Source: Leclercia adecarboxylata
GTDB lineage: Bacteria; Pseudomonadota; Gammaproteobacteria; Enterobacterales; Enterobacteriaceae
NCBI RefSeq assembly: GCF_006171285.1
Contig: NZ_CP040894.1
Coordinates: 1-64,000 of the forward strand
Direction: 5' to 3'
Length of the DNA: 64,000 nt
Part shown: in pieces, positions 1-10,986 of the stretch
Numbering within the stretch: the first letter of the stretch is position 1
Layout of the letters: each line of letters begins with the position of its first letter
Program-made: the position numbers and the translations under genes
The notes under the pieces: generated by a model
The model's input: only the letters and a program-made list of their open reading frames with translations
Told to the model about the DNA's origin: nothing
The model's database searches: none

Positions 1-41
1 CCTCAGCATAGTACCGGGAAGGAGGGAGTGACCATCTCATT
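1..41 (-). mobile_element. End of an IS5075/IS4321-like IS110-family element (cut by window edge)
   Basis: These bases are the exact reverse complement of the left end of the complete element that starts at 8666, including part of the subterminal inverted repeat gggagtgaccat. The element therefore lies in the opposite orientation to the other two copies, with its transposase gene off the window to the left. It abuts the inner 17 bases of the mer transposon's terminal repeat at the same base as the copy at the other end. Confidence 0.9.
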
Positions 42-58
42 AAATAAAGCACGCTAAG
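42..58. repeat. Inner part of the mer-side terminal inverted repeat of the Tn21-like transposon
   Basis: aaataaagcacgctaag is the inner end of a Tn21-family 38-bp repeat and is the perfect reverse complement of 8649-8665 at the tnpA end. The outer part has been separated from it by the IS110-family insertion. The merR stop codon (54-56) lies inside it. Confidence 0.9.
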
Positions 59-488
59 GCATAGCTGACCTTGCCAGGCCTGCTTCGCCCTGTAGTGACG
101 CGATCAACGGGCAGGAAACATTCCCCTTTCGTGCATGGCAGGCGCACACGAGTTCAGACAGCACGGTTTCCATGCGCGCCAAGTCGGCCATCTTCTCGCG
201 CACGTCCTTGAGCTTGTGTTCGGCCAGGCTGCTGGCCTCCTCGCAGTGGGTGCCATCGTCGAGCCGCAACAGCTCGGCAATCTCGTCCAGACTGAACCCC
301 AGCCGCTGTGCCGATTTCACGAATTTCACCCGAACCACGTCCGCCTCCCCATAGCGGCGGATGCTGCCGTAAGGCTTGTCCGGTTCCGGCAACAGGCCCT
401 TGCGCTGATAGAAGCGGATTGTCTCCACGTTGACCCCGGCCGCCTTGGCAAAAACGCCAATGGTCAGGTTTTCCAAATTATTTTCCAT
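54..488 (-). CDS. merR: MerR, Hg(II)-responsive transcriptional regulator
   Basis: MerR is the dimeric DNA-binding switch of the mer operon. It represses without mercury and activates merTPCADE when Hg(II) is bound. The 144-residue product begins [18 protein letters not shown], has the N-terminal winged helix-turn-helix ([20 protein letters not shown]), a long dimerisation helix, and the metal-binding cysteines of a [13 protein letters not shown] segment plus one Cys in GTHCEE. A longer upstream reading is possible, but ATG 488 gives the family length and leaves the divergent operator free. It is nearly identical to Tn21/Tn501 MerR as I recall them. It is transcribed divergently from merT across the operator at 494-524. 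Confidence 0.97.
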   Translation of the reverse strand: MENNLENLTIGVFAKAAGVNVETIRFYQRKGLLPEPDKPYGSIRRYGEADVVRVKFVKSAQRLGFSLDEIAELLRLDDGTHCEEASSLAEHKLKDVREKMADLARMETVLSELVCACHARKGNVSCPLIASLQGEAGLARSAMP

Positions 489-493
489 ATCGC

Positions 494-524
494 TTGACTC
501 CGTACATGAGTACGGAAGTAAGGT
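494..524 (+). promoter_or_regulatory. mer operator/promoter (MerR binding dyad)
   Basis: A -35 TTGACT (494-499) and a -10 TAAGGT (519-524) are separated by 19 bases, the over-long spacer typical of MerR-type promoters. The spacer holds the dyad CCGTAC-ATGA-GTACGG (500-515). Hg-MerR is known to underwind such DNA to align the two elements. Confidence 0.95.
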
Positions 525-559
525 TACGCTATCCAATCCAAATTCAAAAGGGCCAACGT

Positions 560-910
560 ATGTCTGAACCACAAAACGGGCGCGGTGCGCTCTTCGCCGG
601 CGGGCTGGCCGCCATTCTTGCATCGACCTGCTGCCTGGGGCCGCTAGTACTGGTCGCCCTGGGCTTCTCCGGTGCTTGGATCGGCAACCTGACGGTGCTG
701 GAACCCTATCGACCGTTGTTCATCGGCGCGGCGCTAGTGGCGCTGTTCTTCGCCTGGAAGCGGATTTACCGGCCCGTGCAGGCATGCAAGCCAGGTGAGG
801 TCTGCGCGATTCCGCAGGTGCGCGCCACCTACAAGCTGATTTTCTGGATCGTGGCCGTGCTGGTCCTGGTCGCGCTTGGATTTCCCTATGTCGTTCCATT
901 TTTCTATTAA
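560..910 (+). CDS. merT: MerT, inner-membrane mercuric ion transporter
   Basis: MerT moves Hg(II) from periplasmic MerP through the inner membrane to cytoplasmic MerA. The 116-residue protein begins [15 protein letters not shown], has three hydrophobic segments, a vicinal Cys pair in the first (ASTCCLGPL) and a second Cys pair in the cytoplasmic loop ([13 protein letters not shown]), as in the family. ATG 560 gives the family length and is preceded by a purine-rich stretch (ggccaacgt); the longer in-frame reading runs into the promoter. It is the first gene of the polycistronic merTPCADE unit. Confidence 0.97.
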   Translation: MSEPQNGRGALFAGGLAAILASTCCLGPLVLVALGFSGAWIGNLTVLEPYRPLFIGAALVALFFAWKRIYRPVQACKPGEVCAIPQVRATYKLIFWIVAVLVLVALGFPYVVPFFY

Positions 911-923
911 CCAGGAGTTCATC

Positions 924-1199
924 ATGAAGAAACTGTTTGCCTCCCTTGCCCTCGCCGCCGCTGTTGCCCCGGTGTGGGCCGCTACCCAGACCGTCACGCT
1001 AGCGGTTCCCGGCATGACTTGCGCCGCCTGCCCGATCACAGTCAAGAAAGCGCTCTCCAAGGTCGAAGGCGTGAGCAAGGTCGATGTGGGCTTCGAGAAG
1101 CGCGAGGCCGTCGTCACTTTTGACGACACCAAGGCCAGCGTACAGAAGCTGACCAAGGCCACCGCAGACGCCGGCTATCCGTCCAGCGTCAAGCAGTGA
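924..1199 (+). CDS. merP: MerP, periplasmic mercury-binding protein
   Basis: MerP captures periplasmic Hg(II) and hands it to MerT. The 91-residue precursor has a cleavable signal peptide (MKKLFASLALAAAVAPVWAA) and a single heavy-metal-associated domain with the GMTCAACP metal-binding motif and a beta-alpha-beta-beta-alpha-beta sized remainder. An aggag ribosome-binding site lies just before ATG 924, 13 bases after the merT stop, consistent with translation from the mer transcript. Confidence 0.97.
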   Translation: MKKLFASLALAAAVAPVWAATQTVTLAVPGMTCAACPITVKKALSKVEGVSKVDVGFEKREAVVTFDDTKASVQKLTKATADAGYPSSVKQ

Positions 1200-1234
1200 G
1201 CCAGCAAGCCAACGACAACAGCGAGAGCCGCTTC

Positions 1235-1657
1235 ATGGGACTGATGACACGCATTGCCGATAAAACCGGCGCGCTCGGCAGCGTCGTTTCCGCGATGGGC
1301 TGCGCCGCCTGCTTTCCAGCCCTCGCCAGCTTCGGCGCGGCCATCGGGCTGGGCTTCTTGAGCCAGTACGAGGGACTGTTCATCAGCCGCCTGCTGCCGC
1401 TGTTTGCCGCGCTGGCCTTCCTGGCGAACGCGCTGGGTTGGTTCAGTCATCGGCAATGGCTGCGCAGTCTGCTCGGCATGATCGGCCCGGCCATCGTGTT
1501 TGCGGCCACGGTCTGGCTGCTCGGCAACTGGTGGACGGCGAACCTGATGTACGTCGGCCTGGCCTTGATGATTGGGGTGTCGATCTGGGACTTCGTGTCG
1601 CCGGCGCATCGCCGTTGCGGACCGGACGGCTGCGAACTCCCCGCCAAGCGCTTGTGA
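1235..1657 (+). CDS. merC: MerC, inner-membrane mercury transport protein
   Basis: MerC is an additional Hg(II) importer found in Tn21-type but not Tn501-type operons. The 140-residue protein (MGLMTRIADKTGALG...) has four predicted membrane spans and the Cys pair in GCAACFPALASF on the first span, plus two Cys near the C-terminus (RRCGPDGCELP). An upstream GTG at 1196, overlapping the merP stop, would add 13 residues; I chose ATG 1235 because it matches the known family start. Its presence places this operon in the Tn21/Tn1696 lineage. Confidence 0.95.
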   Translation: MGLMTRIADKTGALGSVVSAMGCAACFPALASFGAAIGLGFLSQYEGLFISRLLPLFAALAFLANALGWFSHRQWLRSLLGMIGPAIVFAATVWLLGNWWTANLMYVGLALMIGVSIWDFVSPAHRRCGPDGCELPAKRL

Positions 1658-3403
<1,746 letters not shown>

Positions 3404-3420
3404 GGACAAGGAGGTGTGCG

Positions 3421-3783
3421 ATGAGCGCCTACACGGTATCGCAACTGGCCCATAACGCTGGGGTGAGCGTACATATCGTGCGCGACTACCTGGTGCGCGG
3501 CTTGTTACGGCCGGTGGCCTGCACCACGGGCGGCTACGGCGTGTTCGACGATGCGGCCTTGCAACGGCTGTGCTTCGTGCGCGCGGCCTTCGAGGCGGGT
3601 ATCGGCCTGGATGCCCTGGCGCGGCTGTGCCGTGCGCTCGACGCAGCGGACGGCGCACAAGCCGCAGCGCAGCTTGCCGTGCTGCGCCAGTTGGTCGAGC
3701 GGCGGCGAGCGGCGTTGGCCCATCTGGACGCGCAACTGGCCTCCATGCCAGCCGAGCGGGCGCACGAGGAGGCATTGCCGTGA
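3421..3783 (+). CDS. merD: MerD, secondary mer regulator
   Basis: MerD is a MerR-family co-regulator thought to displace activated MerR from the operator and switch the operon off. The 120-residue product has an N-terminal HTH of MerR type ([20 protein letters not shown]) but lacks the MerR Hg-binding cysteine arrangement. An aaggagg ribosome-binding site precedes ATG 3421. Its TGA stop overlaps the GTG start of merE, indicating translational coupling. Confidence 0.95.
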   Translation: MSAYTVSQLAHNAGVSVHIVRDYLVRGLLRPVACTTGGYGVFDDAALQRLCFVRAAFEAGIGLDALARLCRALDAADGAQAAAQLAVLRQLVERRRAALAHLDAQLASMPAERAHEEALP

Positions 3784-4016
3784 ACGCCCCTGACAAACTG
3801 CCGCCCGAGACGCGCCAACCCGTTTCCGGCTACCTGTGGGGTGCGCTGGCCGTGTTGACCTGCCCCTGCCATCTGCCGATTCTCGCCGCCGTGCTGGCCG
3901 GGACGACCGCCGGTGCCTTCCTTGGCGAGCATTGGGGTGTTGCCGCGCTCGCGCTGACCGGCTTGTTCGTTCTGGCCGTAACGCGGCTGCTGCGCGCCTT
4001 CCGGGGCGGATCATGA
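3780..4016 (+). CDS. merE: MerE, small membrane mercury transporter
   Basis: MerE is a broad mercury (inorganic and methylmercury) transporter. The 78-residue product, from a GTG start overlapping the merD stop, has two hydrophobic segments and the Cys pair CPCHLP in the first. Its stop overlaps the ATG of urf2 (ATGA), so merD-merE-urf2 are tightly coupled. Confidence 0.94.
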
Positions 4017-4999
4017 CGAGTTCGCAGCCCGCCGGATGGACGGCGGCCGAGTTGGCGCAGGCGGCGGCGCGCGGACAGCTTGACCTGCATTACCAGCCGC
4101 TGGTCGATCTGCGCGATCACCGGATCGCTGGCGCGGAAGCGTTGATGCGCTGGCGGCATCCGAGGCTTGGCCTGTTGCCGCCCGGCCAGTTCCTGCCGCT
4201 GGCCGAGTCGTTCGGCCTGATGCCGGAAATAGGCGCGTGGGTGCTGGGCGAGGCCTGTCGCCAGATGCACAAGTGGCAAGGACCGGCATGGCAACCGTTC
4301 CGTCTTGCCGTCAATGTGTCCGCCAGCCAGGTTGGGCCAACGTTCGACGACGAGGTAAAGCGGGTGCTGGCCGATATGGCCCTGCCCGCCGAGCTTCTGG
4401 AGATCGAACTGACCGAATCGGTCGCATTCGGCAATCCAGCCCTGTTCGCCAGTTTCGACGCCTTGCGCGCCATCGGCGTGCGCTTCGCCGCCGACGACTT
4501 CGGCACCGGCTATTCCTGCCTGCAACATCTGAAATGCTGCCCCATCACCACATTGAAAATCGACCAATCCTTTGTCGCCAGGCTCCCGGATGATGCCCGT
4601 GACCAAACTATCGTGCGGGCGGTGATCCAGCTCGCGCACGGGCTGGGCATGGAGGTGGTAGCCGAGGGTGTGGAAACACCCGACTGCCTTGCGTGGTTGC
4701 GGCAGGCGGGTTGCGACACGGTGCAGGGTTTCCTGTTCGCCAGGCCGATGCCGGCGGCGGCCTTCGTCGGCTTCGTCAACCAATGGAGGAACACCACCAT
4801 GAACGCCAATGAACCGAGCACCAGTTGCTGCGTGTGCTGCAAGGAAATCCCGCTCGATGCCGCCTTCACGCCGGAAGGGGCCGAGTACGTGGAGCATTTC
4901 TGCGGGCTGGAGTGCTATCAGCGCTTCCAGGCGCGGGCCAGCACTGCGACCGAAACCAGCGTCAAACCGGACGCTTGTGATTCGCCGCCGTCAGGTTGA
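4013..4999 (+). CDS. urf2: Urf2: EAL-domain protein with Cys-rich tail, uninterrupted
   Basis: This is the last gene of the mer transcript in Tn21 relatives. Residues about 10-255 form an EAL-type cyclic-di-GMP phosphodiesterase-like domain ([46 protein letters not shown]). The remaining ~70 residues are a Cys-rich DUF3330-like tail ([22 protein letters not shown]). Whether it hydrolyses c-di-GMP is not known to me. In Tn21 itself an integron interrupts this gene and the 3' part was called tnpM; here it is continuous from ATG 4013, so this transposon has no integron at that site. Confidence 0.9.
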
Positions 5000-5124
5000 G
5001 GCATACCCTAACCTGATGTCAGATGCCATGTGTAAATTGCGTCAGGATAGGATTGAATTTTGAATTTATTGACATATCTCGTTGAAGGTCATAGAGTCTT
5101 CCCTGACATTTTGCAGGGAATTCC
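4988..5124 (+). promoter_or_regulatory. Tn21-type res site and tnpR/tnpA promoter region
   Basis: The stretch between urf2 and tnpR holds the AT-rich palindromic segments expected of the three-subsite resolution site of Tn21-family elements. TnpR would bind here to resolve cointegrates and repress its own promoter. The position and base pattern are characteristic; individual subsites were not delimited. Confidence 0.75.
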
Positions 5125-5685
5125 ATGACTGGACAGCGCATTGGGTATATCAGGGTCAGCACCTTCGACCAGAACCCGGAACGGCAACTGGAAGGCGTCA
5201 AGGTTGATCGCGCTTTTAGCGACAAGGCATCCGGCAAGGATGTCAAGCGTCCGCAACTGGAAGCGCTGATAAGCTTCGCCCGCACCGGCGACACCGTGGT
5301 GGTGCATAGCATGGATCGCCTGGCGCGCAATCTCGATGATTTGCGCCGGATCGTGCAAACGCTGACACAACGCGGCGTGCATATCGAATTCGTCAAGGAA
5401 CACCTCAGTTTTACTGGCGAAGACTCTCCGATGGCGAACCTGATGCTCTCGGTGATGGGCGCGTTCGCCGAGTTCGAGCGCGCCCTGATCCGCGAGCGTC
5501 AGCGCGAGGGTATTGCGCTCGCCAAGCAACGCGGGGCTTACCGTGGCAGGAAGAAATCCCTGTCGTCTGAGCGTATTGCCGAACTGCGCCAACGTGTCGA
5601 GGCTGGCGAGCAAAAGACCAAGCTTGCTCGTGAATTCGGAATCAGTCGCGAAACCCTGTATCAATACTTGAGAACGGATCAGTAA
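5125..5685 (+). CDS. tnpR: TnpR, serine resolvase of the mer transposon
   Basis: TnpR resolves the cointegrate formed by replicative transposition. The 186-residue protein has the catalytic serine in the N-terminal [18 protein letters not shown] segment, the [12 protein letters not shown] motif, the long E-helix and a C-terminal helix-turn-helix ([17 protein letters not shown]). ATG 5125 gives the family length. Its stop lies 2 bases before the tnpA start at 5688, so the two genes are coupled. Confidence 0.96.
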   Translation: MTGQRIGYIRVSTFDQNPERQLEGVKVDRAFSDKASGKDVKRPQLEALISFARTGDTVVVHSMDRLARNLDDLRRIVQTLTQRGVHIEFVKEHLSFTGEDSPMANLMLSVMGAFAEFERALIRERQREGIALAKQRGAYRGRKKSLSSERIAELRQRVEAGEQKTKLAREFGISRETLYQYLRTDQ

Positions 5686-5687
5686 AT

Positions 5688-8653
5688 ATGCCACGTCGTT
5701 CCATCCTGTCCGCCGCCGAGCGGGAAAGCCTGCTGGAGTTGCCGGACTCCAAGGACGACCTGATCCGACATTACACATTCAACGATACCGACCTCTCGAT
5801 CATCCGACAGCGGCGCGGGCCAGCCAATCGGCTGGGCTTCGCGGTGCAGCTCTGTTACCTGCGCTTTCCCGGCGTCATCCTGGGCGTCGATGAACTACCG
5901 TTCCCGCCCTTGTTGAAGCTGGTCGCCGACCAGCTCAAGGTCGGCGTCGAAAGCTGGAACGAGTACGGCCAGCGGGAGCAGACCCGGCGCGAGCACCTGA
6001 GCGAGCTGCAAACCGTGTTCGGTTTCCGGCCCTTCACCATGAGCCATTACCGGCAGGCCGTCCAGATGCTGACCGAGCTGGCGATGCAAACCGACAAAGG
6101 CATCGTGCTGGCCAGCGCCTTGATCGGGCACCTGCGGCGGCAGTCGGTCATTCTGCCCGCCCTCAACGCCGTCGAGCGGGCGAGTGCCGAGGCGATCACC
6201 CGTGCTAACCGGCGCATCTACGACGCCTTGGCCGAACCACTGGCGGACGCGCATCGCCGCCGCCTCGACGATCTGCTCAAGCGCCGGGACAACGGCAAGA
6301 CGACCTGGTTGGCTTGGTTGCGCCAGTCTCCGGCCAAGCCAAATTCGCGGCATATGCTGGAACACATCGAACGCCTCAAGGCATGGCAGGCACTCGATCT
6401 GCCTACCGGCATCGAGCGGCTGGTTCACCAGAACCGCCTGCTCAAGATTGCCCGCGAGGGCGGCCAGATGACACCCGCCGACCTGGCCAAATTCGAGCCG
6501 CAACGGCGCTACGCCACTCTCGTGGCGCTGGCCACCGAGGGCATGGCCACCGTCACCGACGAAATCATCGACCTGCACGACCGCATCCTGGGTAAGCTGT
6601 TTAACGCTGCCAAGAATAAGCATCAGCAGCAGTTCCAGGCGTCAGGCAAGGCCATCAACGCCAAGGTACGTCTGTACGGGCGCATCGGTCAGGCGCTGAT
6701 CGACGCCAAGCAATCAGGCCGCGATGCGTTTGCCCCATCGAGGCCGTCATGTCCTGGGATTCCTTTGCCGAGAGCGTCACCGAGGCGCAGAAGCTCGCGC
6801 AACCCGATGACTTCGATTTCCTGCATCGCATCGGCGAGAGCTACGCCACCCTGCGCCGCTATGCACCGGAATTCCTTGCCGTGCTCAAGCTGCGGGCCGC
6901 GCCCGCCGCCAAAAACGTGCTTGATGCCATTGAGGTGCTGCGCGGCATGAACACCGACAACGCCCGCAAGCTGCCAGCCGATGCACCGACCGGCTTCATC
7001 AAGCCGCGCTGGCAGAAACTGGTGATGACCGACGCCGGCATCGACCGGCGCTACTACGAACTGTGCGCGCTGTCCGAGTTGAAGAACTCCCTGCGCTCGG
7101 GCGACATCTGGGTGCAGGGTTCACGCCAGTTCAAGGACTTCGAGGACTACCTGGTACCGCCCGAGAAGTTCACCAGCCTCAAGCAGTCCAGCGAATTGCC
7201 GCTGGCCGTGGCCACCGACTGCGAACAATATCTGCATGAGCGGCTGACGCTGCTGGAAGCACAACTTGCCACCGTCAACCGCATGGCGGCAGCCAACGAC
7301 CTGCCGGATGCCATCATCACCGAGTCGGGCTTGAAGATCACGCCGCTGGATGCGGCGGTGCCCGACACCGCGCAGGCGCTGATAGACCAGACAGCCATGG
7401 TCCTGCCGCACGTCAAGATCACCGAACTGCTGCTCGAAGTCGATGAGTGGACGGGCTTCACCCGGCACTTCACGCACTTGAAATCGGGCGATCTGGCCAA
7501 GGACAAGAACCTGTTGTTGACCACGATCCTGGCCGACGCGATCAACCTGGGCCTGACCAAGATGGCCGAGTCCTGCCCCGGCACGACCTACGCGAAGCTC
7601 GCTTGGCTGCAAGCCTGGCATACCCGCGACGAAACGTACTCGACAGCGTTGGCTGAACTGGTCAACGCTCAGTTTCGGCATCCCTTTGCCGGGCACTGGG
7701 GCGATGGCACCACATCATCATCGGACGGACAGAATTTCCGAACCGCTAGCAAGGCAAAGAGCACGGGGCACATCAACCCAAAATATGGCAGCAGCCCAGG
7801 ACGGACTTTCTACACCCACATCTCCGACCAATACGCGCCATTCCACACCAAGGTGGTCAATGTCGGCCTGCGCGACTCAACCTACGTGCTCGACGGCCTG
7901 CTGTACCACGAATCCGACCTGCGGATCGAGGAGCACTACACCGACACGGCGGGCTTCACCGATCACGTCTTCGCCCTGATGCACCTCTTGGGCTTCCGCT
8001 TCGCGCCGCGCATCCGCGACCTGGGCGACACCAAGCTCTACATCCCGAAGGGCGATGCCGCCTATGACGCGCTCAAGCCGATGATCGGCGGCACGCTCAA
8101 CATCAAGCACGTCCGCGCCCATTGGGACGAAATCCTGCGGCTGGCCACCTCGATCAAGCAGGGCACGGTGACGGCCTCGCTGATGCTCAGGAAACTCGGC
8201 AGCTACCCGCGCCAGAACGGCTTGGCCGTCGCGCTGCGCGAGTTGGGCCGCATCGAGCGCACGCTGTTCATCCTCGACTGGCTGCAAAGCGTCGAGCTAC
8301 GCCGCCGCGTGCATGCCGGGCTGAACAAGGGCGAGGCGCGCAATGCGCTGGCCCGTGCCGTGTTCTTCAACCGCCTTGGTGAAATCCGTGACCGCAGTTT
8401 CGAGCAGCAGCGCTACCGGGCCAGCGGCCTCAACCTGGTGACGGCGGCCATCGTGCTGTGGAACACGGTCTACCTGGAGCGTGCGGCGCATGCGTTGCGC
8501 GGCAATGGTCATGCCGTCGATGACTCGCTATTGCAGTACCTGTCGCCACTCGGCTGGGAGCACATCAACCTGACCGGTGATTACCTATGGCGCAGCAGCG
8601 CCAAGATCGGCGCGGGGAAGTTCAGGCCGCTACGGCCTCTGCAACCGGCTTAG
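5688..8653 (+). pseudogene. tnpA: tnpA of the Tn21-like transposon, one-base deletion
   Basis: A Tn3-family DDE transposase of about 988 residues. The first 350 or so residues read from ATG 5688. At about 6734 one base is missing: the family sequence reads GRDAF-AAIEAVMSW, whereas the DNA here is gatgcgtttgccccatcg, lacking one G. The frame then changes and the original sequence resumes ([15 protein letters not shown]...) to the stop at 8651-8653. The C-terminal catalytic half ([37 protein letters not shown]) is intact but unlinked. This should abolish transposase unless the base is a sequencing error in a C run. The stop lies inside the terminal repeat, as is normal. Confidence 0.9.
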
Positions 8654-8665
8654 CGTGCTTTATTT
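8649..8665. repeat. Inner half of the tnpA-side terminal inverted repeat (split by IS)
   Basis: cttagcgtgctttattt is the inner 17 bases of the Tn21-family repeat and the reverse complement of 42-58. The outer 21 bases are displaced to 9993-10013. 17 plus 21 gives 38, so the IS inserted without losing or duplicating repeat bases if its ends are 8666 and 9992. Confidence 0.92.
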
Positions 8666-8731
8666 AATGAGATGGTCACTCCCTCCTTCCCGGTACTATG
8701 CTGAGGACAGGCTTTCATTCGGAGAACTATC

Positions 8732-9736
8732 ATGGAAAACATTGCGCTCATTGGTATCGATCTGGGTAAAAACTCTTTCCATATTCATTGCCAGGATCGT
8801 CGCGGGAAGGCTGTTTACCGTAAAAAATTTACCCGGCCAAAGTTGATCGAATTTTTGGCGACATGCCCCGCTACAACCATCGCAATGGAAGCCTGTGGCG
8901 GTTCTCACTTTATGGCACGCAAGTTGGAAGAGTTGGGGCATTCCCCAAAGCTGATATCACCACAATTTGTCCGCCCGTTCGTTAAAAGCAATAAAAACGA
9001 CTTTGTCGACGCCGAAGCTATTTGTGAAGCTGCATCGCGTCCGTCTATGCGTTTTGTGCAGCCCAGAACGGAATCTCAGCAGGCAATGCGGGCTCTGCAT
9101 CGTGTCCGTGAATCCCTGGTTCAGGATAAGGTAAAAACAACCAATCAAATGCATGCTTTTCTGCTGGAATTTGGCATTAGCGTTCCCCGAGGAGCTGCCG
9201 TTATTAGCCGACTGAGTACCATTCTTGAGGATAATAGTTTGCCTCTTTACCTCAGCCAGTTATTGCTGAAATTACAACAGCATTATCACTATCTTGTTGA
9301 GCAGATTAAAGATTTGGAATCCCAGTTGAAACGAAAGTTGGACGAAGATGAGGTTGGACAGCGCTTGCTGAGCATTCCCTGCGTCGGAACACTGACAGCG
9401 AGTACTATTTCAACTGAGATTGGCGACGGGAAGCAGTACGCCAGCAGCCGTGACTTTGCGGCGGCAACAGGGCTTGTACCTCGGCAGTACAGCACGGGAG
9501 GTAGGACGACATTGCTGGGAATTAGTAAGCGAGGTAATAAAAAGATCCGAACTTTGTTGGTTCAATGTGCCAGGGTATTCATACAAAAACTGGAACACCA
9601 GTCTGGCAAATTGGCCGATTGGGTCAGGGATTTACTGTGCCGGAAAAGCAACTTTGTCGTCACTTGTGCTCTGGCAAATAAGCTGGCCAGAATAGCCTGG
9701 GCCCTAACGGCACGACAGCAAACTTATGTAGCATAA
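8732..9736 (+). CDS. tnpA: IS110-family (IS1111 group) transposase, copy A
   Basis: The 334-residue DEDD-type recombinase moves the element and is thought to act with an RNA guide. The N-terminal RuvC-like domain shows GIDLGKNSFHIH, the AMEACGGSHFMARKL segment and the KNDFVDAEAICEA acidic motif. The C-terminal Tnp-IS116/IS110/IS902 domain shows the LLSIPCVGTLTAST and AATGLVPRQYSTGGRTTLLG motifs with the putative catalytic serine region. ATG 8732 follows a ggagaa ribosome-binding site. It is intact and identical in translation to the copy at 18657-19661. Confidence 0.95.
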   Translation: MENIALIGIDLGKNSFHIHCQDRRGKAVYRKKFTRPKLIEFLATCPATTIAMEACGGSHFMARKLEELGHSPKLISPQFVRPFVKSNKNDFVDAEAICEAASRPSMRFVQPRTESQQAMRALHRVRESLVQDKVKTTNQMHAFLLEFGISVPRGAAVISRLSTILEDNSLPLYLSQLLLKLQQHYHYLVEQIKDLESQLKRKLDEDEVGQRLLSIPCVGTLTASTISTEIGDGKQYASSRDFAAATGLVPRQYSTGGRTTLLGISKRGNKKIRTLLVQCARVFIQKLEHQSGKLADWVRDLLCRKSNFVVTCALANKLARIAWALTARQQTYVA

Positions 9737-9819
9737 CGGCAGAAATACACCGGTTTAAAGAATTACTGATCTGGTTTTGCGAATACTGATATTGATGATA
9801 CTAACGGCCCACCGGCCTG

Positions 9820-9880
9820 TTGAGGAACCTGTAAAACGGAAAGGCTCATTGAAGCCGTATATTTTCTGGAGGTTCATCAG
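9820..9880 (+). ncRNA. Candidate bridge/seek RNA target-binding loop of IS5075-like copy A
   Basis: Downstream of the transposase the DNA can fold into an outer stem GAACCT (9825-9830)/AGGTTC (9870-9875) and an inner hairpin GGCT (9843-9846)/AGCC (9853-9856). These enclose an internal loop. Its 5' side carries AAAACGGAAA (9833-9842), identical to one strand of the Tn21-type repeat at the insertion point. Its 3' side carries TATTTTC (9860-9866), complementary to GAAAATA of the same strand. IS1111-group elements are known to encode such RNAs 3' of the transposase. The fold and guide assignment are my inference by eye. Confidence 0.6.
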
Positions 9881-9992
9881 GCGCGGAACTCATCAAGGCG
9901 CGGGAATAAAATCCCATTCAGACGCCGGATAGATTCAAGCAAGCCAACTTGTCGTCAAAATCGGTGTTGCAAAAACGGGAGTGACCATAGAT

Positions 9993-10013
9993 TCCGTTTT
10001 CTGAGGTGCCCCC
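9993..10013. repeat. Outer half of the tnpA-side terminal inverted repeat; end of the mer transposon
   Basis: tccgttttctgaggtgccccc completes the repeat begun at 8649-8665. The mer transposon therefore ends at 10013. The base after it (ttaat, 10014-10018) would be one copy of the expected 5-bp target duplication; the other is outside the window. Confidence 0.9.
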
Positions 10014-10683
10014 TTAATGACCACCTTATCCAGGGCGCTGACGGACGTGATGTCCCAGAAATGGGCATGTGAAACGTCTATCACCACATTCTCAATCGCT
10101 TCACGGAAATCAAAGTGGCTCGTAAAGCGGTCTGCTGAAGCAAAGAATACCTGGCCGGTGACGGTATACGTCCGGCTCGTCCCCTCCAGAACTGAGGTTA
10201 CACGCATGAACCGGGATACTTTAGTGGCAAAGTTGAGCGAAGCAATCAGTACACCGGTCAGCACACCGAAGGCCAGATTATGTGTTGCCACCACAACCGC
10301 GACGGTGGCAAGCATGACCACGCTGGTTGAAAGGGGGTGTGTCCGCAGGTTGGCAATGGAGCGCCAGGAGAATGTCCCGATGGAAACCATAATCATCACC
10401 GCGACCAGCGCTGCCATCGGGATTTGGGAGACCCAGTCGCGCAGGAACACAATCAGGCAAAGCAGCACCACGCCCGCCGTGAGGGTTGAAAGTCGTCCGC
10501 GTCCACCGGATTTTACGTTGATAACAGATTGCCCAATCATCGCGCAGCCTGCCATTCCTCCGATAAAGGATGTGCAGATGTTCGCGATGCCCTGAGCTTT
10601 GCACTCCCTGTTTTTGTCGCTTGGCGTGTCGGTCATGTCATCCACGATAGTGGCGGTCATCATCGACTCAAGCAGGCCAACCA
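10014..10683 (-). pseudogene. SulP-family anion (sulfate) transporter, internal fragment
   Basis: The minus strand encodes a SulP permease segment: [62 protein letters not shown] and SQIPMAALVAVMIMVS are family hallmarks. They are followed by the start of a STAS-like domain (ENVVIDVSHAHFWDITSVSALDKV). The N-terminal part is missing, replaced at about 10683 by a tnpA fragment, and the C-terminal part is cut at 10014 by the mer transposon repeat. An ORF reading on into the IS gives a spurious tail. The gene is dead, but records the target of the mer transposon. Confidence 0.85.
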
Positions 10684-10986
10684 CCGCAATGCCCTTGCGC
10701 GAGCAGTCTTTATGCACCGGCTGGGGGAAATCAGAGATCGGGGACTGGAAAAACAGAGTTACCGGGCAAGTGGGTTGACATTGCTGACTGCGGCGATCTC
10801 GCTGTGGAATACGGTCTATATAGAAAGAGCGGTAGATTCATTGAGACGGAAAGGGATCGCGATTAATGAGCAACTGATTACCCATCTGTCACCGCTGGGA
10901 TGGGAACATATCAACCTGAGCGGGGATTACGTCTGGAGAACAAACCTCAAACTGGGACAGGGTAAATACCGCGCATTACGCTCAGT
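10684..10986 (+). pseudogene. C-terminal fragment of a Tn3-family transposase
   Basis: The plus strand reads [40 protein letters not shown] and [19 protein letters not shown], about the last 100 residues of a Tn3-family TnpA. It is clearly related to, but different from, the TnpA at 15591-18578. The start joins the sulP fragment near 10683. The last residues are replaced by the terminal repeat beginning at 10987, so the rcn transposon inserted into, or recombined with, the end of an older related transposon. Confidence 0.85.

Larger units (their letters stand above)
8666..9992 (+). mobile_element. IS5075/IS4321-like insertion sequence (IS110 family, IS1111 group), copy A
   Basis: A 1327-bp element delimited because its removal restores a 38-bp Tn21-family repeat. 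It has the 12-bp subterminal inverted repeat atggtcactccc (8672-8683) / gggagtgaccat (9977-9988) set in from the ends, a hallmark of IS1111-group elements, and no target duplication. It contains one transposase gene and a 256-bp non-coding 3' region. Length, target preference and transposase fit the IS4321/IS5075 pair; I cannot separate the two without alignment. It appears identical to the copy at 18591-19917. Confidence 0.93.

Noticed and set aside
3830..4897. 355-codon minus-strand ORF opposite merE/urf2
   Set aside because: Antisense to urf2, whose EAL motifs are clear; no ribosome site or recognisable domain.
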